Positions 24,279-34,897 of a DNA stretch of 64,000 nucleotides are shown in pieces; within the stretch, counting starts at the first letter, position 1, and each line of letters begins with the position of its first letter. The translations under genes and the position numbers were made by a program. Origin of the DNA: Selaginella tamariscina (lineage: Eukaryota; Streptophyta; Lycopodiopsida; Selaginellales; Selaginellaceae); contig PUQB01000056.1 of NCBI GenBank assembly GCA_003024785.1, positions 62,001-126,000 of the forward strand, given 5' to 3'. The notes beneath the pieces are model-generated. The model made no database searches and was not told where the DNA came from. It worked only from the letters and a program-made list of their open reading frames with translations.

Positions 24279-24907
24279 TGTCAAGCCACGATCCAGGAAC
24301 CAGGAAGAGAACAGGATTCCAAGGACATGAAGGCTTGACTCAGGAACAGGACCGAGAGCAGGACAGGAACTAGGAATAGGAACAGGACGGATCTAGGAGC
24401 AAGACAGGATCAGGATAGGATCCGGGAGCAAGACAGGAAAGCACAGGATAGGATCCGGGAGCAAAAGGAACAGGACAGGATCCCGGAGCAGGACAGGATC
24501 CAGGAACAGGACAGGAAATAGGAGCGAGACAGGAACAAGACAGGAACAAGACAAGACAAGATTGATCGTAGTAAGACTGGTGTTGATAGTAACTGATTGT
24601 ACAACAATTAGGTCGGAGCTTTTATGCTCACAACTCCAAGAGCTAATCTAGGCATGCATGCAAAAGTGGTTGCATGCATGCAAAAGTGATTGCATGCATG
24701 CAGAGGCTAAGATGAGTCCACATGTCCCTTATCCTCTAGGCATATCCTGTAGGAATATCCTGCAACCGAATCCTGTGTCCGGAATCCTGGTAGGAATATC
24801 CTGTAGGAAAATCCTGCAACCCATATCCTGTATCCGGAATCCTGTAGGAAAGTCCTGCAACCCATGTCCTGTATCCGGAATCCTGTATTCTGTATCGGGT
24901 CGTGACA
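24279..24907 (-). repeat. 3' LTR of element B
   Basis: The LTR is 629 bp. On the plus strand the self-primer segment TTGATAGTAACTG is at 24,583-24,595, the TATA box (TTTTAT) is at 24,620-24,625, and three RY-type repeats lie at 24,652-24,702. The rest of the LTR on either side is a dense array of CAGGA/TCCTG-containing short repeats. Confidence 0.92.
24652..24702 (-). promoter_or_regulatory. RY-element repeats in the U3 of element B
   Basis: TGCATGCATGCA or GCATGCATGCA occurs three times, spaced by AAAAGTG-type linkers, about 30-80 bp upstream of the TATA box in the element's direction. CATGCATG is the RY/Sph motif bound by plant B3 factors of the ABI3/FUS3/LEC2 group. The 5' LTR has two units (about 30,343-30,373). 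Confidence 0.6.
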
Positions 24908-27900
24908 GCACCTCCTCCCTAAAGACGAGTTCCACGAGTCTTGGGACCTGGTTTAGCAGGATAATGCCGATGGAAGGCAGCAACCTTGGAAGAAGCATGG
25001 AGTAAGTTGGATGCAGGTTCCCAAGTGCGATCAGTAGGCAGGTACCTTTCCAATCCACCAAGTATTGGAGTTGGTGACGATGAAGACGAGAGTCAAGGAT
25101 GGCTGCACTTCGTACTCAGGTTCCGTGTCAATGACCACAGGAGGGGGAGGAGAAGAAACACGACCGGAAGAGAAGAAGGATGATACGGCTCCAACAAAGA
25201 GGTGTGAAACACAGGATGAAGTTTCACCGTGGATGGTAACTCGAGTCGGAAAGCTACAGGATTTACCTCCGCCACGATCCTATAAGGGCCCAATCGTTGA
25301 AAATCCAACTTAGAAGAAGGCCTGTTGGTGCGAATGTGTCGACGAAGAAGCCACACGAGATCACCAATCTTGTATGCAGGTGCCGGCTGACGGTGAGCAT
25401 CAGCATGATGCTTGTATCGTTCCTGTGCCTGTTGAAGATGAACCTGGAGATCATCCTGTACCTGCCGAAGATGCTGAAGACGATCCTGTACTGCAGGAGC
25501 GGAAGAAGGAGAAGCGGGAGGAGCAAAGTCAAAACGTGGATGGTGGCCTGTAAGAGCAAAGAAAGGTGTCTGTCCTGTAGATGCGTGATGGAGTTGTTGT
25601 AGGCAAACTCCGCCATTGGAAGGAGGTCCAACCAGTTGTCCTGCTGGTAACTGATGAAGCAACGAAGATACTGTTCTAAGGTCTGAATTGTGCGTTCGGA
25701 CTGCCCATCGGTTTGTGGGTGATATCCTGAAGAAAGATCCGCTTTACCTGTAGACTCCGAAGAAGCTCTCGCCAAAACTTGGACATGAATTGTGGACCTC
25801 GATCGGAAACAATGCTCTCAGGAAGACCATGATGTCGGAACACCTCGCGGATCACCAACTCGGCAGTTGTCTGACCTGTAGCTGTCTTGTTGCAGGGTAG
25901 GAAATGAGCCTGCTTGGTGAAACGGTCAACCACCACAAGAACTGCATCAAATCCACGAGAAGGAGGAAGATCTGTGAGGAAATCCATAGAAATGGATCTC
26001 CAAGGAGCAGAAGGAACAGGAAGAGGACGAAGAAGACCAGAGGGTGCATGATGAGGCATCTTCGACCTGCTACAAGTGTCACAACTCCGTACAAACCTCT
26101 CCACAAAACCTCGCAACCCAGGCCACCAATAGTTGCGAGTCACCAACTCCACTGTCTTGGCCACACCAAAATGTCCTGTAGCCGGGGTATCATGACAATC
26201 CTGTACCACACGAGTCCTGGAAATACCAACAGGAACGTACAGGAGACCTTCCCGGTACAGGAGTCCATCCTGTATGGTGAACAGGTTGTAGTCTGGACGG
26301 GAACTGGAGGAAGAGGAACTTGCAACGTCAGGATGAATGTGTGAGAACACATTCTTTGCCAAGTCGTCTGTAGCCAACTGCGAACGGACGTCCTGTAGGA
26401 GTGTTGAATTTGCTGGAGCCTGATGAACCTGCAGTGCCGCAAGCCGGAAACGATCAGGACCCAACAACACTTGCCTTTGACAGTCAAATGCAGGATCGCC
26501 CGGGCTTGGTGCAAGGTAAGAGCGCCTAGACAATGCGTCCGCCTTGCCATTCCGAAAGCCGGGCCTGTAGACGATGATGACGTCAAAACGTGATAGGAAC
26601 TCTGCCCACCTAGCCTGTCGCCGACTGAGACCCGAGCCGTTTGAAAGTACTCCAGGTTCTTGTGATCCGTAAGAACTTGTACAGGATGTGCAGCACCTTC
26701 CAGGAAATGCCGCCACTCCTCAAACGAATCCACAATGGCCTTGAGTTCCTTGTCATGAATCTCGTAGTTGATCTCCGCCGACAGGAACTTACGAGAGTGA
26801 AAAGCTACAGGATGAAGCAACTTGTCCTCTCCAACTTGCGATAGGACGGATCCTACTGCAAAATCCGAGGCATCTGCTTCAATGAAGAAAGGATGAGAAG
26901 GGTCAGGATGTGCTAAAATCGGAGCTGTCGTGAAAACGTCCTTGAGTGTTGTGAATGCGTGTTCCGCCTTGTCGGACCAAGAGAAAAGTCCTGTGCGCTT
27001 GGTGAGTTCTGTGAGTGGAAGTACACGCTTGGAGAAGTCCTGTATGAACCGCCTGTAGAAGTTTGCAAAGCCAAGGAAACATTGTACATCTCGTACCGAC
27101 TTGGGCCTCTCCCACTCCACGATGGTCTTCACCTTGTGCATGTCCATGGAAACGCCAGCAGGAGAGACGATGTAGCCCAAGAACTCCACCGAATCCCTAT
27201 CGAAAAAACACTTCTCCAACTTCGCGTACAGGCCATGCTCGCGAAGCCGCTCTAAAACTAGTCGTACATGCTTGTCATGTGCCGCCTGGTCCTTGGAGAA
27301 AATCAAGATGTCGTCGAGGTAGATCACCACAAACTGGTCCAAGAAGTCACGGAAAATGTCGTTCACCATGTGTTGGAACAGCTGGGGCATTGGTAAGGCC
27401 GAAAGGCATTACCGTGTACTCAAAATGTCCATACCTTGTACGAAAGGCAGTCTTCCACTCATCGCCGGGACGAATCCGTACAAGGTTGTAGGCCCTCGTA
27501 AGTCGATCTTCGTGAACACCTTTGCTCCTCGCAGCCGATCGAGAAGTTCCGGGATCAATGGCAACGGGTACCGATTCCGAATGGTGACTTGATTCAAACC
27601 CCTGTAGTCCACAACCAAACGTAAACTCCCATCCTTCTTCTTGACAAAGAAGATAGGAGCTCCTGCAGGGGACTTTGAGTGACGAATGAAGCCGGATGCC
27701 AAGTTGTCCTCGATGTACTGACGAAGAACCTCCAACTTCTGTGGGTGACAATGCATAAATCGGTCCGAATGGTGGAGTCTTTCCTTCCGCAAGATCAATA
27801 GGACAGTCGTAGGACCTGTGAACAGGAAGAACTGCAGCCTTGTGCTTGTCAAAAACGTCCTTAAAGTCGTGGTACTTGGATGGTAGGGAAGAAGGAGAGA

Positions 27901-28896
27901 GGAGAAGGAGAAGGAGAAGGAGAAAAAACAGGGGAGTCGGATACAGGAAAGGTAGAAGAGGACGTAGGAGTTACTTGAAAGGCAAAAAGGTGGAAGGGAG
28001 CAGGATCAGTGGCGAGTTCATGCATGGTAGTGGTAAGAACTCGGAGAGGAGAAGGAGGGAGCTGTGACTGAAAAAGAGGAAGGATCTTGGGGGATGGAAC
28101 AGAAGCAGGGTAACAGAAAGAAGCAGGATTGGAAAAAACCTGTGGGGTTGATGAGTGTACAGGATTGGAAGAATCCTGTACAGGAGTCCGTGGTTGCGCA
28201 AGAGTGGAAGAAGCCTGCGAATGTGCTGACGAATCAACAGGAGGTGGATCCTGTTGAGGAGGAACCTTCGACACTGATACAGGATTGGAAGAACCCTGTA
28301 CAGGACACCGCAAACTTACAGGAGTGGAGAGAGCCTGCGGATGTGCTGAGGAACTGATATGAGGTGAATCCTGTCGAGGAGGAGTCTTCAACACTGGTAC
28401 AGGAACAGGCACGGTCAATCCTGTAGCTTGTACTGCCTCAGATACTAAGGATGTATCCTGCACAGGAAGGTACAGGATTGATCCTAGCTGTTGGAGAGGA
28501 AAACGTGAGCGTCCTAGACCTCCAGTCGATCTGCGGATTTGCAACAACGAACCATGGCATGCCCAAAATGATGGGAGTCGACCGAGTCTTGATCAAGTTG
28601 AAGGAAATTGAACAGTTGAATGTGCCATACCTGCAGGAGAGAGGTTCGGTAGCATGGGTAACTGCACCAGAAGCAATTAGACGCCCATCGGCCACCTCTA
28701 CAGGAACTGCACGCTTCAACTTCACCACCGAAATGCCATGTTGAGTTGCAAACGTGTCATCCATGAAGCATGCATTTGCACCAGTGTCTAACAAGGCAAA
28801 CTCCATGAGCTCTCGATTATTAAGATGAATGTGTACAGGAAACTTAAGTGATGGGATGGTATGAGCAGCACCAATGGAGCCTGCACCTACGTCCAA
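24908..28896 (-). pseudogene. pol of element B (protease, RT, RNase H, integrase, chromodomain)
   Basis: Protease is at 28,438-28,896 with ALLDTGANACFMDD. RT is at about 26.9-27.75 kb with [26 protein letters not shown] and [12 protein letters not shown], and RNase H at about 26.6-26.9 kb with [18 protein letters not shown] and the [20 protein letters not shown] segment. Integrase is at about 25.4-26.5 kb, with [42 protein letters not shown] and [11 protein letters not shown]. The chromodomain is at about 24.93-25.13 kb. The frame ends in TAG at 24,919-24,921 within the polypurine tract. Several indels shift the frame; because the element is otherwise young, some may be sequencing errors. Confidence 0.88.
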
Positions 28897-28907
28897 CTTC
28901 GCGGCTC

Positions 28908-29884
28908 CTAGACGAAGTGGACATTGGAGTTTTCCGACTGAACTTCAGCTTCAACTTCACGCGTCTTGAAGTTCCTGGCTTTAATAGGACAATCTGCCAC
29001 CTTGTGTCCTGCTCCACCACAATACAAGCACAGGTTCTCACTGCGACGACGTTGCTTCTCAGCAGCGGAAAGAGAGCCACGCTTGGATTTCTCAACCTCC
29101 ATAGGAACTACTCCAGAAGGTGGTGCAGGAACATGTACCACAGCTGCAGGATTGGTTTGCAGGAACTGTTGACGGGATCTTTCCTGACGACGCTCGAACA
29201 AACGGTTGTCGCAACGAACAGCTTGTTGCATGATCTCCGCTAATGTTTGGGCATCCGGTAACGTAAGGAGAAGGTCCTTCACGTCGTCCCTCAACCCAAA
29301 ACGGAAGTGTTCGATCAATGCAGTCTCGTCCCATGGAATGTTCGTGCAAAGTTGCTGAAATTCGGATGCATAGACGGAAGCTGGTCGGGATCCTTGAGTG
29401 AGCTTCCGTAACTTCGTGCATGCAGAACGGTACTTATCAGGATCTCCAAAACAGGCTTCAAAGGCAGCCACGAAACCTTCAAAGTCTTCCATCAATGGAT
29501 CGTCACGCTCCAGCAAGGGGGCAACCCAAGCCCGTGGAGATCCACTTAGTAAGGATGCCAAAAGACCCACCTTTTGAGCATCAGTCGAGTAGCGCCGTGG
29601 TTGCATACGGATCAAGAGCCGGATCTGATTCAGGAAACCTTGGAAATCGGCACGATTACCACTGAACTTCTCTGGCATGCTAACCTTCGGCTCCGAAGAA
29701 AAGTTTGATGAAGAGGGAACCACCGATGCCTGGGAGAGAGCCTGCGCAGCAGCCTTGGAGGATGCATCAGCAGCTGCATGTGCCGCAGTGGTGGAACCTT
29801 GCAGGTCGGTGACCACTTGGCGCAAAGTGGCCAGCTCATGAAGTAGCATTTGGTGCTCGTGTTGAAACGCTCAAAATCAGCCAT
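28908..29884 (-). pseudogene. gag of element B
   Basis: The start ATG is at 29,884 (MADFERF), followed after one frameshift near 29,850 by HELATLRQVVTDLQG, an alanine-rich segment, VSMPEKFSGNRADFQGFLNQ, the gag core, and a CX2CX4HX4C zinc knuckle (CLYCGGAGHKVADC). The product would be the capsid-nucleocapsid polyprotein. It lies upstream of the protease in a different frame and probably belongs to one gag-pol unit. Codons upstream of the ATG form the short leader between the LTR and gag. Confidence 0.88.
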
Positions 29885-29961
29885 GATCTAGGAAAGAAAA
29901 AAGGAGGAAAATGAAGGAAAGAATCAAGAAAAAGGTAGCTGGAAAACGGAGAACTATGAAG

Positions 29962-29976
29962 CAGTTACTATCAAAC
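29962..29976 (-). promoter_or_regulatory. noncanonical primer-binding region of element B
   Basis: The 13-nt segment CAGTTACTATCAA (plus strand, 29,962-29,974) lies 2 nt inside the 5' LTR. In the element's sense it reads TTGATAGTAACTG and does not begin with TGG, so it cannot pair with the CCA end of a tRNA. It is the exact reverse complement of the segment at the predicted transcript start in its own LTR (30,274-30,286). Confidence 0.75.
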
Positions 29977-30575
29977 TGTCAAGCCACGATCCAGGAACCA
30001 GGAAGGAACAGGATTCCAAGGACAGGAAGGCTTGACTCAGGAACAGGACCGAGAGCAGGACAGGAACTAGGAATAGGAACAGGACGGATCTAGGAGCAAG
30101 ACAGGATCAGGATAGGATCCGGGAGCAAGACAGGAAAGCAGGATAGGATCCGGAGCAAAAGGACAGGACAGGATCCCGGAGCAGGACAGGATCCAGGACA
30201 GGACAGGAAAAGGAGCGAGACAGGAACAGACAGGAAACAAGACAAGACAAGATTGATCGTAGTAAGACTGGTGTTGATAGTAACTGATTGTACAACAATT
30301 AGGTCGGAGCTTTTATGCTCACAACTCCAAGAGCTAATCTAGGCATGCATGCAAAAGTGTTGCATGCATGCAGAGGCTAAGATGAGTCCACATGTCCCTT
30401 ATCCTCTAGGCATATCCTGTAGGAATATCCTGCAACCGAATCCTGTGTCCGGAATCCTGGTAGGATATCCTGTAGGAAAATCCTGCAACCCATATCCTGT
30501 ATCCGGAATCCTGTAGGAAAGTCCTGCAACCCATGTCCTGTATCCGGAATCCTGTATTCTGTATCGGTCGTGACA
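29977..30575 (-). repeat. 5' LTR of element B
   Basis: The LTR is 599 bp. The TATA box (sense ATAAAA) is at 30,311-30,316 and the self-primer segment is at 30,274-30,286, with its 5' edge 30 bp from the first base of the TATA box. Two RY repeats lie upstream of the TATA box at about 30,343-30,373. Confidence 0.92.
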
Positions 30576-31045
30576 CGTGCATGCAGAACGGTACTTATCG
30601 GGATCTCCAAAACAAGCTTCAAAGGCAGCCACGAAACCTTCAAAGTCTTCCACCAATGGGTTGTCACACTCCAGAAAGGGAGCAACCCAAGCCCGTGGAG
30701 ATCCACTTAGTAAGGATGCCAAAAGGCCAACCTTTTGTGCATCCGTCGAGTAGCGACGTGGTTGCATGCGGATCAAGAGTCGGATCTGATTCAGGAAACC
30801 TTGGAAATCGGTGGATTGCCACTGAACTTTTCTGGCATGCTGATCTTCGGCTCCGAAGAAAAGTTCGATGGAGAGGAAACCACCGATGCTTGAGAGAGAG
30901 CCTGTGCAGCAGCCTTGGAGGATGCGTCAGTAGCTGCATGCGCCGCGTTGGTGGAACCTTGCAGATCCGTGACCACTTGGCGCAAGGTGGCCAGCTCGTG
31001 AAATAACATTTGGTGCTCGCGTTGAAAGTGCTCAAAATCGGCCAT
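30576..31045 (-). pseudogene. N-terminal part of gag, element A
   Basis: The start ATG is at 31,045 (MADFEHFQREHQ), followed by the coiled, alanine-rich N-terminus and ISMPEKFSGN. After a frameshift near 30,810 it continues into MQPRRYSTDAQKVGLLASLL and stops at the insertion site of B (30,576). Sequence identity with the equivalent part of element B (29,420-29,884) is high. Confidence 0.85.
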
Positions 31046-31130
31046 GATCTATGAAAAGAAAAACAAAAAGGAAAATGAAGGAAGAAAACCAAGGAAAAAA
31101 AAGTAACTAGGAATCGGAGAGCTATGGAAG

Positions 31131-31145
31131 CAGTTACTATCAAAC
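31131..31145 (-). promoter_or_regulatory. noncanonical primer-binding region of element A
   Basis: CAGTTACTATCAA at 31,131-31,143 is identical to the segment in element B and sits at the same 2-nt distance from the 5' LTR. Its partner in the 5' LTR is at 31,415-31,427. Confidence 0.72.
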
Positions 31146-31713
31146 TGTCAAGCCACGATCCAGAACCAAGAAGTGAACAGGATTCCAAGAACAGGAAGGC
31201 TTGACTTAGGAACAGGATCGAGAGCAGGACAGAACAGGACGGATCCAGGAGCAGGAAAAGATCAGGATAGGATCCGGGAGCAAGATAGGAAAGTGCAGGA
31301 AAGGATTCAGGAACAAGATAAGAACAAGACAGAATCCAGAAGCAAGAAAGAGCAGGAGGCAAGGAGTAAGACACGAACAAGACAAGAACAAGAATGATCG
31401 TAGAAAGACTGGTGTTGATAGTAACTGATTGTACAACAATTAGGTCGGAGCTTTTATGCTCACAACTCCAAGCTAATCTGGTCATGAATCTAATCTAGTC
31501 ATGAGTCTAATCTAGTCATGAGCTAAGAATAGTGTCCCTTATCCTCTAGGCATATCCTGTAGCCATATCTATAGGCATATCCTATAGGAATATCCTATAG
31601 GTATATCCTGTAGGAATATCCTGCAGGCATATCCTGTAACCCGTACCTGTATCCGAAATCCTGCATCCTGTATCCTGTATCCGGAATCCTGTATCCTGTA
31701 TCGGGTTGTGACA
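31146..31713 (-). repeat. 5' LTR of element A
   Basis: The LTR is 568 bp. The TATA box TTTTAT (plus strand) is at 31,452-31,457, the self-primer partner at 31,415-31,427, and three TCTAGTCATGA-type repeats at about 31,475-31,525 take the place of the RY repeats of element B. Confidence 0.9.
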
Positions 31714-31970
31714 CTTACATCTGAGCCTGCTTTTGATCTTTAGTAGCAGGTACTTTTGGATCCACAATAGTTCTAGGCCAACACACTTTCTAAATTTGCT
31801 ACATTGTTAGACACTCAACATTAGATCAACTAGAAGCTTCACAACGGGTGGATGTTTTTGTTCAGAATGTCACATCACACATTTTAGCCCATTGCCAATC
31901 GGCCCGTTGATAGTCCTCTAGGTCACCTCCAGTAAGGGCCTTCGGAACTCTGGCCATCCCAGACTCCTAG
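31714..31970 (+). pseudogene. fragment of older retroelement E between two insertions
   Basis: This short piece lies between element A and the family S LTR at 31,971. It is probably the part of element E between RNase H and integrase, but its frames are too broken to prove this. The assignment rests on position. Confidence 0.4.
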
Positions 31971-33440
31971 TGTCATAGTTTTTACTACGACTCTTTTTTA
32001 CTTTGGACATTGATTATGGTTACCTACTAAACTATGTTGACAAGCCCTAAATATAGTAGAAATAGCCCTCCTTAGTGCACTTAAGTGTTTGGTTAGTTTA
32101 GTCGGTTGTCACTATATCTTAAGAAACTCTAAGCAAAGGTAGCACTTACTTTTTAAAAAACTTTTACCCTCATTTTTCGTGTCCCAATTGGATTCTTGGT
32201 TAGTTTTGGTGAAGTTGGCATGTAGAAACACCCCTAGGTTGACATAACCTTAAGTGCTATCTCACTTTACAAAATAGGAAAACATGTATTTTAAGTAGGA
32301 TATGTAGTGAGAGTTTATGGCATTATTCTTTATTGGTGCAAGCTCTAGCTTGTGTCATCAAGGTATGACCCACCTTTGGGGTAGCCTATCTTTAATGTTG
32401 GTGAATCCATGCTTGGGAGACTTCTTGGTGTGCACGTTGCAAGGGTCAGAGGTTCTCCAGCCTCCTCCTCCACGTCAAGCTAAGAGCATCACTTACAACT
32501 AAACAGGACACATCTGTGTTCTTGTTCAATTATGGGTGTGAAATTTTGGCTAACAGGTTTTCTTTATTATGTTCCTAAGAGTTCACAAAGGGGCCTCTAG
32601 AGTTAACATCTACGAGCCACATTTGGGGCACCAAGTGTAGCTCTTGAGTCTAACGAGATATCCACATCTTGAAAACAATGTCATATGACACTAAGCTAGA
32701 TAACACATGGAACAATGTCGGAGGCATGCCCTTGGGTTATGTCATGGGTTTAATGTTGAGGTTGGATACTCTAGCTTGTGCTCACATCAAGGTGTTAAGT
32801 CTTGAACGTCAGTTCAAAGGAGGTTATGTCAAGTAACTAAGAGTGCTATTAGCACACTAGGCTAGGGGTGTTCTCCTTGAGATCCAAGGATTAAACAACC
32901 TAAAGCTCGTTAGCATGAGTCATTTCATGAGGCACTCGCGAGGTTGTGTACTTATGTATCCATAGCTAGCCTTAGGGAGTTTACTTAATAGAATACTCAT
33001 GTCCTCATTAAGTATTAGCCCTAGGTTTAAGGTATGACTTGGCCACTCAAATCCTTAGGGTTAATCGTGGTTCAGGGTACCTTTGTTGCCCTAATGGGGT
33101 AGTGCTCCAGATGAGGGTGATTCCTTAAGGGGTAAGTTTGATGCCTTGGCTTTGTCGTGAGATATGTGCAATGCATGTCTCCTTGATGGTTAGGGCATGA
33201 GCTTGTTTAGGTTTCTTAGGACAAGATCCTAAACTCTACTCAAATTATCTTATAGATTTAGGGGATAATCATTTTAGGGGACTTATAGTAATACCCTAAG
33301 TGTCGTGCATGTTTAGGCATTTAATTTAAACTCTTGGGTCATCTTGAAAGACTTAATGTTGCTTACACAAAGTGTTAATGTCAAATGGTTATTAGCAACC
33401 ACGTTGCCATATGTTGACCCTTCATGTAAAAACTTTGACA
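31971..33440 (+). mobile_element. solo LTR, repeat family S, copy 3 (plus)
   Basis: The 1,470-bp repeat begins TGTCATAG and ends TTTGACA, giving matched TGTCA/TGACA termini. It aligns along its length with 45,000-46,400. It has no internal coding region, so a solo LTR is the simplest reading. Flanking pentamers CCTAG and TCGAG do not match well, so the target duplication has decayed or the element moved with its host. The large non-coding size also allows a non-autonomous element. Confidence 0.7.
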
Positions 33441-33590
33441 TCGAGTGTTCAGAACTTTGGCCTTATCGAACTCTAAGCACCTCAAACTTCGAATTGGCGG
33501 AACTCCAAGCATCTCAAACTCTGGACCTTTAGGACTCTAAGTACTCATGGACTTTCAACTACACTAACTCTTGCTTCCATAATAGGATGT
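33441..33590 (+). repeat. short LTR-like remnant
   Basis: The repeated GAACTCTAAGC and AACTCTGGAC phrases resemble the start of the LTR at 34,898 (GAACTCTAAGTGTTCTGAAC, AAACTCTGGCCC). It is probably a truncated relative of that LTR. No coding content was seen. Confidence 0.4.
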
Positions 33591-34897
33591 TATACCGACA
33601 TGGACAGTTCTATGTTCCTAACGACAACCTGGCTCCACATCTTTCAAAGTTGCCGTAATACACCAACCACTATACACTTTGGTATCCACAAGACTTTGGA
33701 GATTGTTCAGCACACATTCTGGTGGCCACGAATACGGCAAGACGTTGAGAAATTTGTCCACACATGTGATCTTTGTTAGTGTATGAAGTTGCCACGACAT
33801 CTCCCTCAGGTCTACTACAACCAATTCCGATTGCTGCACGGCCTTGGTCTTTCATCACCATGGACTTTCTCATTGATCTCTTGCTGTCACATGATTTTGG
33901 TAATGGTGGATATATTTTCAAAGATGGCACATTTTCTTCCATGTCACAAGACCATCACAGGCTTGGGGTGGCTGATTTGTGTACCATGAGATCTTCCATT
34001 TGCATGGTCTTTCAAATGAAGTCATTAGTGATAGAGGTCCACAATTTATCATTGGGTTTTGACGATGGTTGCTCATGTGCCTTAACATCAAAGGGAAATT
34101 GTCTATTGCTCATCATCCACAAACAGATGGACAAAGTAAATGCACCATTCAAACTTTGGAACTATTTTATCTCTCATCAGCAAAATGATTAGGTTGATCT
34201 TCTTCTTGTTGTTGAATTTGCATACAACAACTCCCAACACTCTTCCACTTGACATTCTCCATTTCATGTATTAACTGGGATTCATCCACGTTGATCATAC
34301 GACCTTTCAATAGTTCCAACCATTAACCTTGCTACAAAAGATCATCTTAGACATGTCCATGCCATTCAAGAAGATGTCACTCACAACTTGACACCACGCC
34401 CAAAAGCTCCACTGCCATGTGCCAATCGCTCCTACATTTCTGCACCAATCTACCATCTTGGCCACAAGGTTTGGCTCCTTCATCGCCATTGGTCATCCAG
34501 TAAACTTGATTATCAACGTCTAGGTCCATTCCCAGTGCTCCAACACTTGTCCAAGGTCATGTATTGTCTTCATTTACCTCAACATCGGTTTTCATGTCTC
34601 CCTACTTGAACCATATCATGCTTCATGAGATCTAGCAAATTGTTCCACCATTGCCGCCAATTATCCTTCTAGGAGAACAAGAATTTGAAGTTGCTACTAT
34701 TTTAGACTCTAAATACTATCACAACCAACTTCACTGCCTTAACGCTGGGTTGGATATGCTCCAAATGACCACAAATGGGCACCGGCCTCAAATCTCACTC
34801 ATGCTCCAAATTTGGTTGCTACATATCATCGTCTCTATCCATCTAAACTTGGTCCTCAGCTGTGTAGACTTCATCCTGTGGGGGGGATGGGGGGTAG
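33591..34897 (+). pseudogene. degenerate integrase and chromodomain (element E, part 2)
   Basis: The frames give, in order, a YRHGQFYVPND segment, an integrase core with SFITMDFLIDLLLSHDF and FSKMAHFLPCHKTITG, then VIEVHNLSLGF, EFAYNNSQ, a HLGHKVWLLHRHWSSSKLDY segment, and a chromodomain-like EFEVATILDSKYYHNQLHCL. Stops and shifts are frequent. A G-rich polypurine tract (GGGGGGATGGGGGG) at 34,880-34,897 precedes the downstream LTR. Confidence 0.7.

Larger units (their letters stand above)
24279..30575 (-). mobile_element. chromovirus element B (Ty3/gypsy, minus strand), complete with target duplication
   Basis: The LTRs are 24,279-24,907 (3') and 29,977-30,575 (5'), both TGTCA...TGACA. CGTGC immediately precedes (24,274-24,278) and follows (30,576-30,580) the element, an exact 5-bp target duplication. 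The interrupted gag of A reads through once B is removed. The two LTRs are nearly identical apart from short indels, so B is young. Domains run gag, protease, RT, RNase H, integrase, chromodomain. Both elements share the noncanonical primer-binding region described in the findings. Confidence 0.95.
19251..31713 (-). mobile_element. chromovirus element A (Ty3/gypsy, minus strand), interrupted by element B
   Basis: The parts are 19,251-24,278 and 30,576-31,713. The 3' LTR is 19,251-19,775 and the 5' LTR is 31,146-31,713; both begin TGTCA and end TGACA on the plus strand. The polypurine tract AGGGAGGAGG adjoins the 3' LTR. Domain order on the minus strand is gag, aspartic protease, reverse transcriptase, RNase H, integrase, chromodomain. 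CTTA precedes the element and follows it, a 4-bp match consistent with a decayed 5-bp duplication. The LTRs differ from each other by substitutions and repeat number, and the coding part has many frame breaks, so this copy is older than B. Confidence 0.9.

Noticed and set aside
29950..29980. A tRNA primer binding site beside the 5' LTR
   Set aside because: I looked for TGG-starting complements of initiator Met or other tRNA 3' ends in both elements; the sequence GTTTGATAGTAACTG fits none.
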